NCBI GenBank assembly: GCA_037576195.1
Contig: CM075102.1
Coordinates: 1,178,001 to 1,242,000, forward strand
Reading direction: 5' to 3'
DNA from: Phytoseiulus persimilis
Lineage: Eukaryota > Arthropoda > Arachnida > Mesostigmata > Phytoseiidae
Length of the DNA: 64,000 nucleotides
Every line of letters begins with the position of its first letter. Position 1 is the stretch's first letter. The position numbers and the translations under genes were made by a program. The notes under the pieces were generated by a model, which was not told where the DNA came from, made no database searches, and worked only from the letters and a program-made list of their open reading frames with translations. Positions 46,201 to 58,600 of this stretch are shown here, in pieces.

Positions 46201-49200
46201 CGGACGGCTCCGAATGGAAACTTTTAATGGTTCCAAGATGATGCGAATGACCGAGGTGCTCTGGGAGAACTCCCTCGAGTGAACAAGTTTAAGCTGCCAA
46301 TCCCCACTGTCGCGATGTGGTACCCACAGCAGACGGAGATCAATCAGTATGGGAATCGTGCGGAATATATCCTCAGGGAGATTTTCAGTTCAAGATTCGT
46401 TCTTGTTCTTAGAAAGTCCCGACCGACTCCGCAACATTTCGAGCCCGATAAGTTCTGTGAGCCAATTTTATGTGCCGACTCCTTTTCGCAGTCAGCCATG
46501 TTAACTGGATAATACCACGTAAATATTCAGGATGATCTCGGATTCCGTGGAAATGCTGAAGGGAATGATTCCGGGGCCAAGTGAGCTCGTCAGGGTCCTC
46601 ACCGCTTTTGTGAGGAAATAAATTCCGCTCAGATTGTCTGTCATCACCGTGCAGATATTGTGACTCAGAGATTCCGTTTGTGACAGAATGAACGTCTCCT
46701 TGAAGCTGTCTCAGAGATTCGAGAGCTGCACTCAGAATACTTGAACCAATCAGCTCGAGGGTGCTAGTTATTGCCTTTCGATCCTGACCTGTGTAGCTCA
46801 CTAGATTTGTGACACGCATTCGGTCCAGAGAAAAACCATTGTGTGCGTTGAATGAAACTTCCTTTGATACGCTTCCAGACGTCTGCAGCTCAAGCCAAAC
46901 ACTCGAACTTGGAAAGGGATGTTGTTCGTCCATCCTATTTGCCCGGACTTGGAAACGAGGAGAGTATGAATGGGAGACCCGCTGCGTCTCTAAGAGTACT
47001 CGTTGAGCAATGGACCGACTGCAACTTCTTTTCTCACAACGGGACGACCGAACTTCAGAAGATTGTTTCGAGTTTCCAGATCGATCTCCAAAGGTCAGTA
47101 TCTGGAATCAGCTCGACAGCGTCTCGAGAGCTGCCCACGTTGGTTGCTCTCATTTCGAACTGAAACTCGTTCGAATGAAGAAACACACTCCTTTCTTCAG
47201 GTTCAGCTCTTGATGACCTCCAGGGAAGGGCTTCGTCTCGTTTCCGTGGAATTTCAGTGGAGGGACAGACCAAACTAGGAAAGCTTTGCGCTTGGCGCTG
47301 CCGCTCTGTGGGCGGTCAACCAACTTATCTTCTGAAAATAATAATGTGCACTGAAAATTATGGAAATGAATGAAAGCGGCCATTCACCAGCCTAGAGAGA
47401 CTGCGCATCCCACAAACATGGAATCGCGGTATTGCGAACACATCCTAGCCGGTCAAGCTCTTCATTCACTAGCTCTTTGAAAGCGCCAGCCATCTGTCGC
47501 GGCGGCACGTGAACATGTCTCACATTATCATGCAGGTACAGCTTCAGTTCCATTCAAAGCAAAAGTGATGTCTCTTGTGATCTGTTCCCGAGCACATTTT
47601 CACCGGGCTACCTCCCTGATGGATTTCGGTCGTCAACCGCGTTCACCTTTCTCGGGTGATGTCCCTCTGATTCCCAAGGACAGTCAGCATGGACGGATCT
47701 CACAGGAACATCGAAAGGTCGAATTTGCATCCCGGACGAAGTTCCCTCCGGAATCGGTCGATACGCCCCTCTCTCAGGTGGACGCTTACCTCCGAAAGAT
47801 ACGGCAGCATGGCAACTTTGTTCGCTCACTTGCCAAGCTCTGTTTGATTGTCGCAAGAATCGGAAGGAATTTGAATCCAAAAGGTTCAGACGAGAAGCGG
47901 CTTATCCCGGTTGATCTCGAGGATTTTCAATATTGCTTTCCTTCCAAGGAAGTCATGGAGTCGAGTTCCTGTACAACGGCTTTTATCTCACTCCTGCCTC
48001 GAGTGTCCTCAAAATGTCCCTCCACTTTTCCATTGCTTGTTTGTGACGCGCCCCCGTTTTGGTTCTTCCCGTTTGCGGAGAAGTTTCTCGGCTGCTTGGA
48101 TTGCCTAACAAACGTCTGAAGTCGAAATCTCCCCATGGTTAACCGCCGTCAACCGGAGCTGAAGCAAGACTGCCGCGCGTCTACCGATAGCGCTGATACG
48201 TGACGCGACTCAATGAAGCTTGCTAGAATGCGCTCCAAAAGTAGACTCTCTGGTACTCGGAAGAATCGTGCGCCAGGAGTGTTCTTTTTCTTGTTATTCC
48301 GTATTTCCTCCGTACCGCGTCCGTTTCCGCCGAAGGTCTCGAACCGTTCAACGTCGGGACGTGCCCCCAGCAGGGCGAACAGGCATTAGATTAGACGGGT
48401 CCAGCTTGTATCCAATAAACGAGCACTCTTCAGTGGATGAGCGCCCTCTTGGGAGCTCCGAAACCAGACGGGCTGCTTGTCACAAAGCCCGTCATCCACT
48501 GTAAATTCATGAAGCAGACATACACCTTTATGAGGAGGGAGCGCTTCCGGAGATTCACACTGTTTTCCCGCTTTGACCTGATAAAGCCTTCCGACGAAAG
48601 AATATATTCGCAATGATATATCGAACCTGTAACCTAAGTTGGAGTGAGTCAAGGTCGTAGGTACCGAATCTGTCAAGAGCTACTCCGAATTCGCTCCGAT
48701 TTTCCTGTTGTTTCGGTTTTTCTCGACGCCTCGTCCGGTCTCCGCTACAAGGTTGAGCAGAGATGAAGTATCTAAGAGACAGAAAAGAACGAAAATGCGA
48801 TCTCACAGGAAAATCAGAGCGAATTCAGCAACCGAGAGTGGTTTCGGGTGACGCGCGAAGGTGGGGCGAAAGTCCTGAGTCCGAAAACTTCTCGCGTAGA
48901 ACGGCCAGCCCCAGCTATGGGGGAAACACTCTCCGATCCTTCTGGGAACGCACTGCGTCGCCCCCCCCCCCTCCCTCCCGCCGCTGATTCATGGGGATGG
49001 AGCGGATCTCTCCGACAACTTCCAATCCTCATGCTTGAAGTCTAAGAAAACACCCGCCACTTCAAGTTGAGCGAGACGGATGTTGAGACTAATCTCCTGT
49101 GATTACTCAACGCCTGCGTCAGGCCTGACCTTCGAAGTTATGGAAGCAGGGCTTCAAAACACGTGAGGGATACCGTAAGGACTTCATTTTCCTGGTCTCA

Positions 49201-51019
49201 GTTCAGAAACTGGCACTTCATTCGCTGTGTAGTCCCATCCAGGTGGGTTTGCCCTTCTCGAGTGCGGAAACGGCTGCGAGATCGAATTGGAGACATCAGG
49301 TCTAGAAGGCAGAGAAGGGAATGACAGAAAGTCGGCGGAGTTTCTCTCGCCATAACCCCCGAATATCTTGCCCGGCCAATCTACCCATTCGGGTTAAACG
49401 TTCAACATGACATCGATTGGAGGCGCTTTTCGCTCATTCCTCCCACGTCGCTTGGATAAAAGTTATTCGAGGGAGATTTGATTTAAGGGCTCGCAAACGG
49501 CCACACCGCATTCGATGACGTTTCTCTGAGAACTCTGCTCAGACTGTCCATCGCTCGAATGGGTCGAGTTGAGCGTCGCCCGACTATTGGCTCCCGGATC
49601 TCCATCTTTAGGCTGCATCAGATGTCTCGATCGGAGCAGAATGATCTCTATCATTTGGTGTTTTTTAAGAGGTGAGCTTCACACTCAAGGCGGTCGTCGT
49701 CATCTTTGGGCGTAGCGGGAAGAGAACACGGAGATAGCATCACAATATTGGGAACCGCCCCTACAGTCAAGCCCAGATTCACTCTGGGTAAACAACCCAT
49801 CCTGTTATGAGGAACGCTGTTTCGTCTCTCATCCACACCTCCCGCTCCAAATTTTTGTTCGCATCAATCGACAGCTATTCGTTCTAGCTCATTTGTTGCG
49901 AATGCCGCTTTGATCGTGTACGTAGTGGGTGGACTGCGCTCGATAAGGGAACCCACTCCATCCCTCTGTCAACATTGACCCAGTGAATTCCGAGCACGTG
50001 CAAGCTTGCAGAGATCGGTCGAGGCCGTCCCGTCCGTCGAGTGGTAGAAACACGCGCCGGTCACAACTCCGGGGCTCCCCGCATACACAGCCTCGGAAGC
50101 TTGCATGCTTCACAGGCCCACATGCAACCAAACCAGGAGTGGAGCACCATCCCTCGACAGGAACTAACTCTCGAGCAAAGATTCAGCTGTCCATACATTC
50201 GGCGTTCGCTGTCGGATTTCAGAAGCTGATCGAAAGCTCCCCCAGGGCTTCCCGATCGGAATCCGATCCAGCACACGAGAACGCCTCCGAGTGAAACACG
50301 CCGGACATGAGGAAAACGCACGAACTTCTGGGACATCTTTCTCCTACACCGCGGATCACAATCTAAGAAATGTTCGTGATGTATAATTCCCCCGTTCCGT
50401 TACCATTCACCTATTTTCTTCACCTCATTAGGATGGAGTTCCCCTACGTTGTAGATCACGCCGTAACTTTATGGCCGGCCCCGAGTCAGACACGTTCTGA
50501 TTTCTGAATACAAACGTCTGGTGGGCTGAGATGGAACTCATTAGAGGTTGGAAAAGCTCGCGAAAGAATCTGCGATGGAATCGGCAGTGTTCAGAGAATG
50601 ATTCCCGGTCGGTTTGAGGATGTGTCTGCGATGAGTCTGAGATAAGTTCGAGAGAGTCATGTTGACGACTCCAGGTCAATCTCGAAATGACTCTCAGATG
50701 GGATTGGATGAGTTCGGAGCTGATTCCGAGACAGTCGGATTCTGTTCTGTGAGAATTTCTGCATGTGCCCGTTTCAACCGCTCACCCGACTCCAGCACTC
50801 ACGCTGTTAACGTCTCTGCAAGTCAGCGACGATAGTAAGTCATAACCCTCATGAGAACCTAATTGTTCTTCGTTTCGCAGGAACGTGTCATCATTGTTGG
50901 AATGCCCTCTCATGTCCCCCTTAGAATGAACGATCCCGAACTCTTCCGAAGCACTATCCTCCCGCACTTTCCAGATGAAGAACTTTACTTTTTCAAGTGG
51001 ATGTTATTTCCATGAGCCC

Positions 51020-51180
51020 CTGAGTCCTGCAGAATATTCCATCCTGTTGAGACATGTGTGGATGCATTCTTCCGCCCATGGCTCTTCTGTATTTTCCTTT
51101 CTCTCGCACTTGAATATTCCTTCTGTGACTCATGGGGTATCCCCTTCGTGGACCATATCAGGACATCAAGGCTGGAAAAC
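51020..51180 (+). repeat. Diverged interspersed repeat, copy A
   Basis: Aligns with 52890-53040 in the same orientation. The best block is GTGTGGATGCATTCTTCC followed by GATGGCTCTTCTG-like sequence, with similar pyrimidine-rich sequence and TCCCCTTCGTG downstream. Family unknown. Confidence 0.6.
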
Positions 51181-52889
51181 GATTCGCTCAAATGACAACT
51201 CGAACGAATGGATTGGAAGCCGCACCGAGAGAATTTCCGAGGGGAGGGAGCGATAAACGCAGAGGGAGCTCACTCCGATTCCCAAGTTCAGACCAACCTC
51301 CTGTTCTTCTGATCCGGTTGCTCTGGACCTTCGGGAACAACATGGGAATAGGGTTACGGATGTCGAGCTAGAGAGCATAATGGCGAGTAAAGAAGCGATG
51401 TTGACGACCATTGCCTCTGGGGAGTCAAGTGAACGAGAGGAAATCTTCCTCTGAAATCCGAGTATCACCTGCGCCCACGCTCCAACGGCGTCTCTAGGAG
51501 ATTTCTCGAAGACTGCACAGAAGCATGTAAGTCAGGGAATTCGTTCGGACTCTTCACATTGAAAAATTGCCCACTCCTTTCTGGAGTCAAGCCGGAGTTA
51601 CGCTTTTCCGCCCGTTGATTTTGTCCACATCATAAGTGAGCTCCTGCCAAACAGGGCTTGGTCCAGGATCGTGAGCCAGGTCTCGGAAACGATGTGGTTC
51701 CCTGTGCCGCTGCCGTTGGAGGAGTTTGAATGACAGCTATGGAATGAGATGTGGTCAGTGGAGGGTTTCAGCTCAGCAGGCCCCAACTGAGATGGTTGGA
51801 ATGGCAACGGGCTTGAGCCCATCGACGTCACAGCTCCGTAGTCGGGGTTCATTTGGCGGCTTTTGTTTCCACGGTCCCGATGTGGATGAATGACGGAACA
51901 CTATGGGTGTACATCTGGCAAAACCTCCAATGTCTTCCCTCTAGAGCACAGCTCTATCCTTTCGCCAGAGGTGTATCTAGGGAGGGCGGGACAAAAGGGT
52001 CACGTCTCCGGGTCGCAAAGCAGACGGGGCACGCATGAGGGGGCGGAAAGCTGAGAGGAGTGAGACACGAGTTCATCTTCTCCCATTTCCGTAATCACGA
52101 ATCAAACTGAATTCGTCAGCCGAACTGATAAGCCCCCAGAGAGAGAGAGCCCCCGGGGTGCAGAATCGGAGCTCAATTTTCGTCCATATCCGTGTCTGCT
52201 TAGGAGATTCAATTGTGTCCCGGGGACGAAATTTCGCGTAAGAGAAGTCGGGGGCTTGGAAGAGATGAAGTTCTGTGAACTCTCTCCATCTCAGGCACAG
52301 GAATGTGCCTCAGTGGACTGAGGGGGCTACGAATTCGGATTCGCATCTCTATCTCTCGCGTAGGCGCAAAGCTGAGGAAAGACGAAGTTCTGTCGATCTC
52401 CTTGACCGGGCCGAAATTCAATCCGAATCGAGAACAAAATCGCGACTCAGGAACTGAATGAGGAGAGTTATGGTTTGACACATCGGAGAAGCTCTATGAT
52501 GAGCCAGATGACAAGACATGAATGATAAATGAGTCAAGATCATCATTGGTCAAGGGAGGCTGAGTGCGGCAGCGCTCTCGAGCAGTGAGAGGGACGAAAC
52601 GGAGGAAAAGAGACTCTGGAGCTGGTATCGAAAGTTTCGCTGTAGTCAAGGCTCATCGTACACAATTCAGATCATCACCGTATCGTGATGGCATTGAGTG
52701 AGCACTCTCCGATTGTCCGTGTTTCAACTCCCGGGAGCTCTCCGGATTCACCATCGACTTTTCGTGCGGCTTTCAAGGGAAGGAGGCACACTTTTGCCGG
52801 TTCGGCCAGGGCCGAGTTGAGCGCGATACGCAACCGCCTCTCGCGTCTTCCAGATAATGAGCCTTGGTTTTTCTGGTGGGTTTCACTGA

Positions 52890-53040
52890 TATAGCCCTAC
52901 ACTCCAGCTGAATTTTCCATTCCTCTGGGTCGTGCGTGGACGCATTTTTTCCCGATGGCTCTTCTGTTGTTTTCTCATTGTCATTGTTCCTTCCTCTCTC
53001 ACTCGCAGATCCTTCCATGCATCATCGGGTCTCCCCTTTG
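52890..53040 (+). repeat. Diverged interspersed repeat, copy B
   Basis: Second copy of the repeat at 51020-51180, about 1.87 kb away. The core reads GCGTGGACGCATTTTTTCCC, then GATGGCTCTTCTG, and the block ends TCCCCTTTGTG. Confidence 0.6.
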
Positions 53041-55434
53041 TGAGTCGCTCTACCGAAAAAATAAGGTGCCATCTCGTTTTCCAGAAAAGAACCGGCAACC
53101 AACCCTTGCACAAATGTCAGTTCCCCCCCATGGAAGGCAACAGAGCCCTTCGAAAAGTATCAACTTGATGGATCGTTCGAAAATTAATTTTTTTCTGGAC
53201 TGATTGCACTTGAGGCAGTAAAGTAGCTCTATCGACCGTCCAAACCTCCTCTGACACAAGCGCTCAGAGCAAACTGCTACGATAACATTGTTTAAAGTCT
53301 CACGGTCGGGGCGGTTCTCGTTTTTTTAACGCCGTCGCATGCACTCCGATAACACCGGGACTCCGGGAGGCCATACGAGTTCCGCAGCCACGAATTGCTC
53401 AGAAAACTACAGCTTCGCTAGGAATCCCCACCCTCCATTCGGTCCTCTGGTTACTCGGAGCCTCAGCGCACTTCCAGAGACCGTTGACTATGCGAAGGCG
53501 TTCAAAATGAGCGCTGACGGGACAACCCCTCATTCAAAACACAGCAAGTCGGAGTTCTCAGAGTGGAGTCTGTCGCTCTGTCGATAACAGCCCTCGAAAG
53601 TCCTGGAGTTTAGATTCGATTGTCCGAGAGGCATTCGCGTAGTTGTCGAAAACCACGGGTCCGGAAGAGCTCGACGACTACTACGAGTCAGGCCGAGTTT
53701 TTTGGTACTGTGCTCGCAGAGGCACGGCAAGGACAGATTCGAGCTCCAGACGGTTTATACGGTTTGCTCATCAGGCTTACAGGCCCTGCTTTCTCGTACG
53801 TGAAATGCGCTGTGTCGGGATCCTGTCAGGCTGGTCCGAATTCAGTTTTCCTCTCCGATCTAGACCTTCCGAGCTGATCTCGTAATCTATGACTTCATCG
53901 AATAATTTCTGATCCGCAGCGTTCTAAACCAGGGACTTTCCGCTCAACTGGTCGAGTTTCCAGATCTGCTCGAGCTGCGCAGTTTGTTTGATGTTGAGGG
54001 TTCTGGGACAGGCCATCTGGAAACTCGTGTAGATTGGCAGGAGGTAATAACACGTCACGGCAGCTCGCCGCGAAGATACACAAGCGTGTTCATCCTTCGT
54101 TGAGGAGTCCGCAGACAGCCGATGCCATAAAATTTCCCAACTCCCATATCCAGCATCCTCATGGAGAATTGGCGCCTGCGTTCCGCGGAACTGGGAAGAA
54201 AATTCAGAGGATGGTCACCATTGTGCTTCCCTAGAACGCAATGATTGACTCCAGGATGGTCCCGCAGAGGGTCTACGTATTCATGCGGTGAACAGCTCTG
54301 CCTCCTCCCTCGACATAATCAAAGCTCAGCGCCGTGAGCCATATCAGTTTGTGTCTCCAGCTTCAAGAGTTTTCGGCCGGCAGTGAGACCTCTATCGTAT
54401 GGAACAGTTCGTGTCGAAAAATTCAAATTATTGGAGTTCGTACAATCGAGGTGGCCTGACAGAGCTCAACCAGTACCCGACTATTAGTAATACTCACAGC
54501 CCACTGCATCGCTATTCAGAGCAGCTATAGCTGACCGCTGCCGCGACCGTTTACAACAGTGGATGACGAGAACGTCATGGAATCGGAGCTCGAAAACCAA
54601 GACTCCATATTCTCCAGATTCAACTGGGTGATCAGAGGACAATGTTCACGAAACTCCATGCCGACATTCACGATTTCGCCCGGAGAATTCGGGCACTGAT
54701 TCCTGTTTGTCTCAAACTCATCGGAAACTTGGCCCGCTGAGGGTGGGGTTCCGAACGCCATATCGCTTGGCACGAACGACGGATGCCGATGCAACCGAGT
54801 TGGGAAAACGATATGCGGTTCCCGAATCGCCAAGCCCTGATCGAGGTCTGCGTCAGCTGCGAGGATCGATCGCAGCATTCGCGATCCGGATAAACGAACC
54901 ACGAGAGAGAGATCAAAGCTCCGCATATGTGCGAGTCGCGATTGCAAATCTCCAAAGTTGACGGACCGCTTCGTGATGAGTTCCCGCGGGGAGCGATCGC
55001 ACAGCTGTGGGAGTGGAGGTTCAGCAACCGGGCTGCGCTGCCGGGTTCAGGCCTCGGCACACGATCAACTCAATTCATCCGCTGGTTGTGGAGTTGTTCG
55101 TCAATTTTTCATGCATCAGGAATAATGAATCTCCGGCGTTGGTCGTTCGGTTGCTTGCTTGAGTTGTTTGTTTGTTATCTGTTGCGGCCTCTGCTATCGG
55201 CAATGGAAGGGGCCCTGGCTCCTCCAGAGGGCTTTCATCCCTCCATATGCTAGCAGACAGCCTCCGTGCGTCACATCCTGCTGCGCGCGCAGCTCCAAGT
55301 GGAGGGGACCAGTCACTCTGAGGGCCTTACTCCTCCGTTGACTGCCTGCCTGCCTGCCTCCGCCACAACCAAGAGTGGCCGCCTGTCGCAGTACGAGGAC
55401 GCAGATTGCCTTCTGGACGTCGCTTACTTCTTTC

Positions 55435-55626
55435 ATGTTAAGCACAATGCTTGCCTCCAGGGCGCTCGCCCTGGTGGTGCTGGTCGCGGCTTGGCAGATC
55501 GAAGTAGAAGGCTTTCCGAGGAATGAAGTTTTCACCAACTCGTTTCTGGTCCGTTTCCGACGCGACATGAGTCTCAAGGAGGCGTCCGGGGTCGCAAGCG
55601 CCCACGGCTTCGTCAACCTGGGCAAG
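55435..55626 (+). CDS. PC2: PC2 exon 1 (signal peptide, prodomain start)
   Basis: Two in-frame ATGs, at 55435 ([10 protein letters not shown]) and 55447 ([16 protein letters not shown]), precede a hydrophobic signal peptide ending near [19 protein letters not shown] and HGFVNLGK are PC2 prodomain motifs. The donor is AAG/GTGAGT at 55627. The upstream ATG is taken as start, but 55447 gives the more standard signal peptide. The frame is open further up without another ATG. Confidence 0.88.
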
Positions 55627-58600
55627 GTGAGTTGCTGTCACGCCGTCTAAGGTTCTCTGAAAACAATCTCGGCCCGCTGACGATTGCGGCTTATGGTGGC
55701 CATCTTGAACATCGCTTGTCCGCGACGACGACGAAAATCACTCTGCGCCCCAACGATGAACTCTTCTCGGTCCCGGCCCGGAGACAGTTCCCCAGTAGCT
55801 TTTAGCTTCGCGGTGAAACTCCTGTCCATCTGCTGGGCTCCTCCGAGAGAAAGCGATGACGACGTGCGCCGGATGTTGGACGCATTTTCCGCCGTCCCTA
55901 AACTCATCACCGGGATTACAAGCAACGTGCACCATATGGGCCATGACTCAAACATAGCCGACACCGTCAGCTTCCAGCACTCGGCCTGGTGGCTTGTTCC
56001 TCCGAGTCGAGCATATGGTACGATAAGCTGCGAATGGACGACCCAGCACGGTGCTTGTTCCTCCTCGGGGGAGATACGAGACGCCGATCTGTCGAATCCA
56101 GATTTTAGTGCGCGCTCAGCTTGACGAACGAGTACCTGACAACGCGATCCTTCGCACTTCCAGTGTGGAGGGATGGAACGCGGTGCGATTGATTATTCAT
56201 TAGGTCATCTCGTAACCGCTGTGAGGGAAAAACGGTAGCGCGGGAACGAGCGGCTTCACCGCGTGAGAGCAACGTGCGCTCGCAGGCACAATCACTGAGC
56301 TGTTGCGGGGATTCCGACAGAGAGGGCACGTCCCGTCGACGATATCCCAGCTCGAAATTCTCCAAATTTAGTCGGCCTGAGGAAGCAGCTGCACGCTCGC
56401 AGTTGGCAGTGTTGCAACCTGTTGGAGCGGTTTGCGTCACGATGGGAGGAGGAAGATGACGAAGGTATCCGATTTGGTTTTTGGCAGCGATCGCGGACCT
56501 TCTCCAATGCGGCGGGATACCCCCTTGAGCTGATTTCCCTAGACAACGGACGCTGCACCTAGTTCAGGAGTCTGTCGAACGGCGCACTCCACTTATCCAT
56601 CAGCCTCGAAGGCTCGCGGTTGCGGTGTCTTCCATTCCTTCGCTGCTATCGACATATGGAGGCCAAAGCATGGCTTCTGTCGATGACCCAATGACTCTAG
56701 GTCGACTCTAGATTGATTGATTGATTCAAGACCGCTCGAAGTATAGCGTGTAACTCGCGCGCAGATGCGGGTCTGAACAACAAACGGCCCGCAGGGGTCG
56801 GCGAACTGAGCTGCGAGGATGGAGCGTTCCCGTGAATGAACTAGAGTGATGGTGGTGCTGCCGACTCTTACTGTCTGACTCGTAACATTCCGAGACAGAT
56901 GAAATATATGAAGCGAACGAAGGAGCTCTCCGCGACAGATGATCGAGGCACTATCCAAATAATCCCGGAGAGAGAAGGATCTTGAGCGTCGATCGAAATG
57001 GATGACGTTTCAGGTTCGAAGCGACCGCAGTGGTGAACCGTTATGGGTCCGAGTTTCCCGCGCGCGCTGACACTTTCCGCGCTGACTGCAGGAATTGCGA
57101 GGGCGTCTCGTGAGCGGATCTGTTCCGAAATAACGAAGCAGATATGGCCTTGAGTTTCACGGACAGAATTCACCTGCTCATTACGCTCGCTCAGGAACAA
57201 ATGAAATTAGCTTGACTAGGGCTCTAGCGGCTGGAGCTCGTACGTTTGTTGGAATCCGGGGAAAACGAGAGGACTTGTCCGTGTCCCACAAAGAAGACAG
57301 CGCTGAGCAGCAGCTTCCGGCCTGGAGTTCTCGATGGGAAACCCGTCCAATTGGGCGTTATCGGCCTCAGCATCGCGTTCTCAGGTGAGCTCAGAGCACT
57401 CTCTCTCCGTCGAGACATCCACTCGAATTGTCGCCTCTCTTGACGATGGAACAAGGACTTCAAAGGAGGCGGCCAACTCCTGAACATCGCGAACATATTG
57501 TTTCGTCGAATGAATTCCCCAGCAGAGATTCTTTGATTCCTGCACGAGTCAAAGATCGGAGTCCCTTACCAAATGTCCGAAAACGATCGAGGAACTTCGG
57601 CCAGACTGTATCTGCTTTGGACAAGGTTTTTCCCCTTCAGTGCAAGGTATTCATCGGGGTGAGAACGATAAGCTCCCGGTCTGTTCGTCGGTGGAGCTCC
57701 CACCTCGCGAGACCGGAACTCCGCCACGCTTCTTGAGGAACCGACGAATCAAGGACTCAAGCTTGTTGCGCGTAGGTTACGAGCCTCGTAGCGGGCGTAA
57801 ACGGCCGTGGACACCCCGCAGACACACACGATGTCGGTCGAGAAACGGGAAACCTCACTTCTCCATGGGGCGATCGCTCACTCGATACCTTCCGCCTGGC
57901 GGTTCGACCAACGATCTAGCCTTCCAAGCAAGCAAGTGGTCGCACTGTTGCCTCCGACGGCCGGGGGATTCTCAATTATCTTTCGGCGGGGCGCGCGACT
58001 GCCACCGTCACTGTCGTCTTCCGCCGCAATTCTACGGGCACATCCAATAATCTTCGTGTGTCCCAACTGGGAGAACAAAAACAGGCGCCGTGGGAAGAAA
58101 TAACTCAAGCAGAAGCGAAGCGAACAAACAACGCACCTCGAGCGGTACCTGTCCCCGCCCAAGCTGGCTCGACAACCGAACATGAAGGGGAGAGCGTTCG
58201 AAGTGCATCCGATTCGTTCATCGCACGAGCCGCGCGACAACGTGGAGCCCTTGAAGGATGAATGCGCTGTATCGGCCACATGTGAGGGCGCATGACTACC
58301 GCGCGGTGACGTCGGCAGTTGCTGCCGGTTTTCGAAACGAGGCTTCTGGCTGCCGAGCGCTTTCCCTGAGATAAATATAATTTCCATTTCGGGATCTGCA
58401 TGCCCGCTTGGGCGAGCTGTCTCGCTCCCCGCAGATCTCCAAAACGGTAATCAAATCGAATGAGTTCCGCTCGATCGGAGGGAACTCGGAGCGCTTTCAT
58501 CCGAACGTCACTCTCTCTCGCAGAGTCTATCGTTCGCCTCAAGTAGAGTCCTCTCCGAACATGCGAATCACGCCCAAACGTGCAGCGGATCGAGCCAGTT

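Larger units (their letters stand above)
37263..55434 (+). other. 18 kb upstream of PC2 without a recognisable gene
   Basis: I found no transposase, RT, LTR, tRNA or spliced gene on either strand. Open frames are short, apart from a 184-codon one at 47565-48119 (plus) with no motif. There are poly-C runs near 40741, 41700 and 48960, and one diverged repeat pair (51020-51180 and 52890-53040). The promoter of PC2 should lie near the right end, but no TATA box or other signal could be called. Confidence 0.5.

Noticed and set aside
47565-48119. 184-codon open frame, plus strand
   Set aside because: About one frame of this length is expected by chance here. It shows no domain, no splice context and unbalanced composition.
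48957-48982. Poly-C and CCCTCCC tract
   Set aside because: Simple low-complexity sequence. A quadruplex could form on the other strand, but nothing ties it to a function.
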